54,977 nt of DNA, from assembly GCA_003402735.1 (NCBI GenBank), contig QQNE01000014.1, forward strand, positions 1 through 54,977, given 5' to 3'. A program made the translations under genes and the position numbers. Origin of the DNA: Verrucomicrobiota bacterium. GTDB taxonomy: Bacteria; Verrucomicrobiota; Verrucomicrobiia; Verrucomicrobiales; DEV007. Below are positions 53,620 to 54,977 of the stretch, in pieces. Within the stretch, counting starts at the first letter, position 1; the number at the start of each line of letters is the position of its first letter. A model generated the notes under the pieces. That model did not search any database, had not been told where the DNA came from, and saw nothing but the letters and a program-made list of their open reading frames with translations.

Positions 53620-54977
53620 TCAAGTGAGCAGGCCCCGCACCACATGGGCCTCCTGAACTCCGGTCAATCGTTGATCCAGTCCCTGGAACTTGTAGGTGAA
53701 CGCGGAATGCTCGATGCCCATGAGATGGAGGATGGTCGCATTCAGGTCGTTGAGGTGAACCGGATCCTTCACGATGTTGTAACTGAAGTCATCGGTCTCG
53801 CCATAGGTGAGCCCTCCGCGGACTCCGGCCCCGGCCATCCACATGCAGAAATTGCGGGGATGATGGTCGCGCCCGTAGTTTTCCGCCGTCAGACTGCCTT
53901 GGGAATAGACGGTGCGACCGAATTCGCCCCCCCAAACCACGAGGGTATCCTCGAGAAGACCGCGTTGTTTGAGATCGATGAGCAACGCGGCGCAGGCCTG
54001 TTGGGTGTCCTGACACTGCGCGGCGAGATTCTTCGGCAGGCTGCCGTGCTGGTCCCATCCCCGGTGCAGAAGTTGAACGACGCGGACACCGCGCTCGAGG
54101 AGACGGCGCCCCAGCAACGCGCTTTGGGCGAAGCTGCCCGGGCGACTCACATCGCTGCCATACAAGTCGAGCGTGGCCTGGCTCTCCCCGCTCAAATCCG
54201 TGAGTTCCGGGACACTGGTCTGCATCCGGAAAGCCATCTCATATTGGGCAATGCGCGTCTGGGTTTCGGGATCGCCGAAACGCTCGAACGTCTCCTGGTT
54301 GAGACGGTTCAAAGCCGTGAGCATGCCGCGCCGATCCTCCGGGTTGACCCCGGGCGGATTCTTGACGAACAGAACCGGGTCGCCGACCGGCCGGAGCGTG
54401 ACTCCGGTGTGTTTGGTCGGCAGGAAACCGCTGCTCCACATCCTGGTAAAAAGAGCCTGCGCGTTTCCGGTGGCGGGGAAGTTCGGGGTGAGGACGACAA
54501 ACGCGGGAAGATCCTCGCTGACACTGCCCAGACCGTAACTGATCCACGAACCGAGACTCGGTTTGCCGGGAACCTCGCTCCCCGTCATCACGAAAGTGCA
54601 GGCGGGGTCGTGGTTGATGGCCTCCGTGTGCACCGTCTTGATCAAGGCGATCTCGTCAGCCAAAGGATGCAGATTCGGCAGCAGTTCACTGATCCACATC
54701 CCGCTCTGGCCACAGGGCTTGAACTTGAAAAGACTCGGCGCCACGGGCAACCGGGCTTGGCCGCTGGTCATCCCGGTGATCCGTTGACCGTTGCGCACGC
54801 TGTCGGGCAGATCCTTGTCAAAATAGGCCTTCAGGCCCGGCTTGTAATCGAACAGGTCCAGCTGCGAAGGTGCCCCGTTCATGTGCAGGTAGAGCAACCG
54901 CTTGGCGCGCGGCACAAAATGCGGAAACCCGGGGAACGCCGGGTGCACACTCGACGAGGCCTGCACCGAGGCGCCGC
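53620..54977 (-). CDS. DUF1501 protein (5' end outside window)
   Basis: At least 452 residues of an exported DUF1501 protein whose N-terminus, including any Tat signal, is beyond the right edge. Landmarks: [108 protein letters not shown] and [16 protein letters not shown]. Close relatives are usually paired with DUF1553 proteins; a partner may lie just upstream outside the window. It is convergent with the AEC transporter gene (9 bp apart). Confidence 0.9.
   Translation of the reverse strand, partial: GASVQASSSVHPAFPGFPHFVPRAKRLLYLHMNGAPSQLDLFDYKPGLKAYFDKDLPDSVRNGQRITGMTSGQARLPVAPSLFKFKPCGQSGMWISELLPNLHPLADEIALIKTVHTEAINHDPACTFVMTGSEVPGKPSLGSWISYGLGSVSEDLPAFVVLTPNFPATGNAQALFTRMWSSGFLPTKHTGVTLRPVGDPVLFVKNPPGVNPEDRRGMLTALNRLNQETFERFGDPETQTRIAQYEMAFRMQTSVPELTDLSGESQATLDLYGSDVSRPGSFAQSALLGRRLLERGVRVVQLLHRGWDQHGSLPKNLAAQCQDTQQACAALLIDLKQRGLLEDTLVVWGGEFGRTVYSQGSLTAENYGRDHHPRNFCMWMAGAGVRGGLTYGETDDFSYNIVKDPVHLNDLNATILHLMGIEHSAFTYKFQGLDQRLTGVQEAHVVRGLLT

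Noticed and set aside
1..54977. CRISPR arrays, insertion sequences, prophage and rRNA/tRNA genes
   Set aside because: No regularly spaced direct repeats, transposase motifs, phage structural genes or tRNA-like cloverleafs were seen apart from the tmRNA.

Overview
The window is GC-rich, densely coded bacterial chromosome that looks like a member of the Verrucomicrobiota (PVC superphylum). The evidence is gene content: a 1,519-residue PVC-type membrane-bound dehydrogenase with a CxxCH haem motif, a DUF1549/DUF1553 + DUF1501 + WD40 operon and a second DUF1501 gene. It also has Gram-negative envelope genes (OpgG/OpgH, DsbD, HtrA, a TolC-like helical protein). I see no rRNA, tRNA, CRISPR array, insertion sequence or phage gene. 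The one stable RNA is a clear tmRNA (26492-26840) with an encoded tag ending ALAA.

Layout. 1-4317 (minus): opgG, a small membrane protein and opgH (its 3' end lies outside the window), translationally coupled. 4393-9194: asnS, an FHA/coiled-coil protein and murI. 9291-9958: a Phd/PIN toxin-antitoxin pair followed by 270 bp of hairpin-rich non-coding DNA. 10229-17457: the giant PVC dehydrogenase, a sugar-phosphate isomerase-like protein, an alpha/beta hydrolase and a DhnA-type aldolase. 17542-25297: housekeeping and regulatory genes (ParA-like NTPase, hslR, TPR protein, mrp, rpoN, Ste24-type protease, dusB). 25416-27296: a PBP5-like carboxypeptidase, ssrA and a MutT-like hydrolase. 27401-31313 (plus): the DUF1549/1553-DUF1501-WD40 operon.

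31368-46035 is one long minus-strand run: NUDIX hydrolase, oxidoreductase, a 1,025-residue secreted protein, trpG, trpE, a prenyltransferase/squalene-cyclase-like toroid protein, a DUF116-polyprenyl synthase fusion, a degenerate MreB-like protein, an HtrA protease, a membrane protein, a thioredoxin-like protein and OsmC. 46106-49533 (plus): PIG-L deacetylase, a TolC-hairpin-like secreted protein and a GNAT acetyltransferase. 49534-54977: a rearranged DsbD, a secreted trypsin-like protease, an AEC transporter and a DUF1501 gene that runs off the right edge.

The most unusual items are: (1) a DsbD whose first two membrane helices, with one of the two membrane redox cysteines, are placed after the thioredoxin domain, which is a circular permutation; (2) a DUF116-isoprenyl diphosphate synthase fusion overlapping a toroid terpene-cyclase-like gene, next to a degenerate MreB and trpEG; (3) a small gene between opgG and opgH that looks like the detached cytoplasmic N-terminal domain of OpgH; (4) an FHA-coiled-coil protein with a glycosyltransferase-like C-terminal region. 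All family assignments come from reading the sequence and remembering families; no database search was run.
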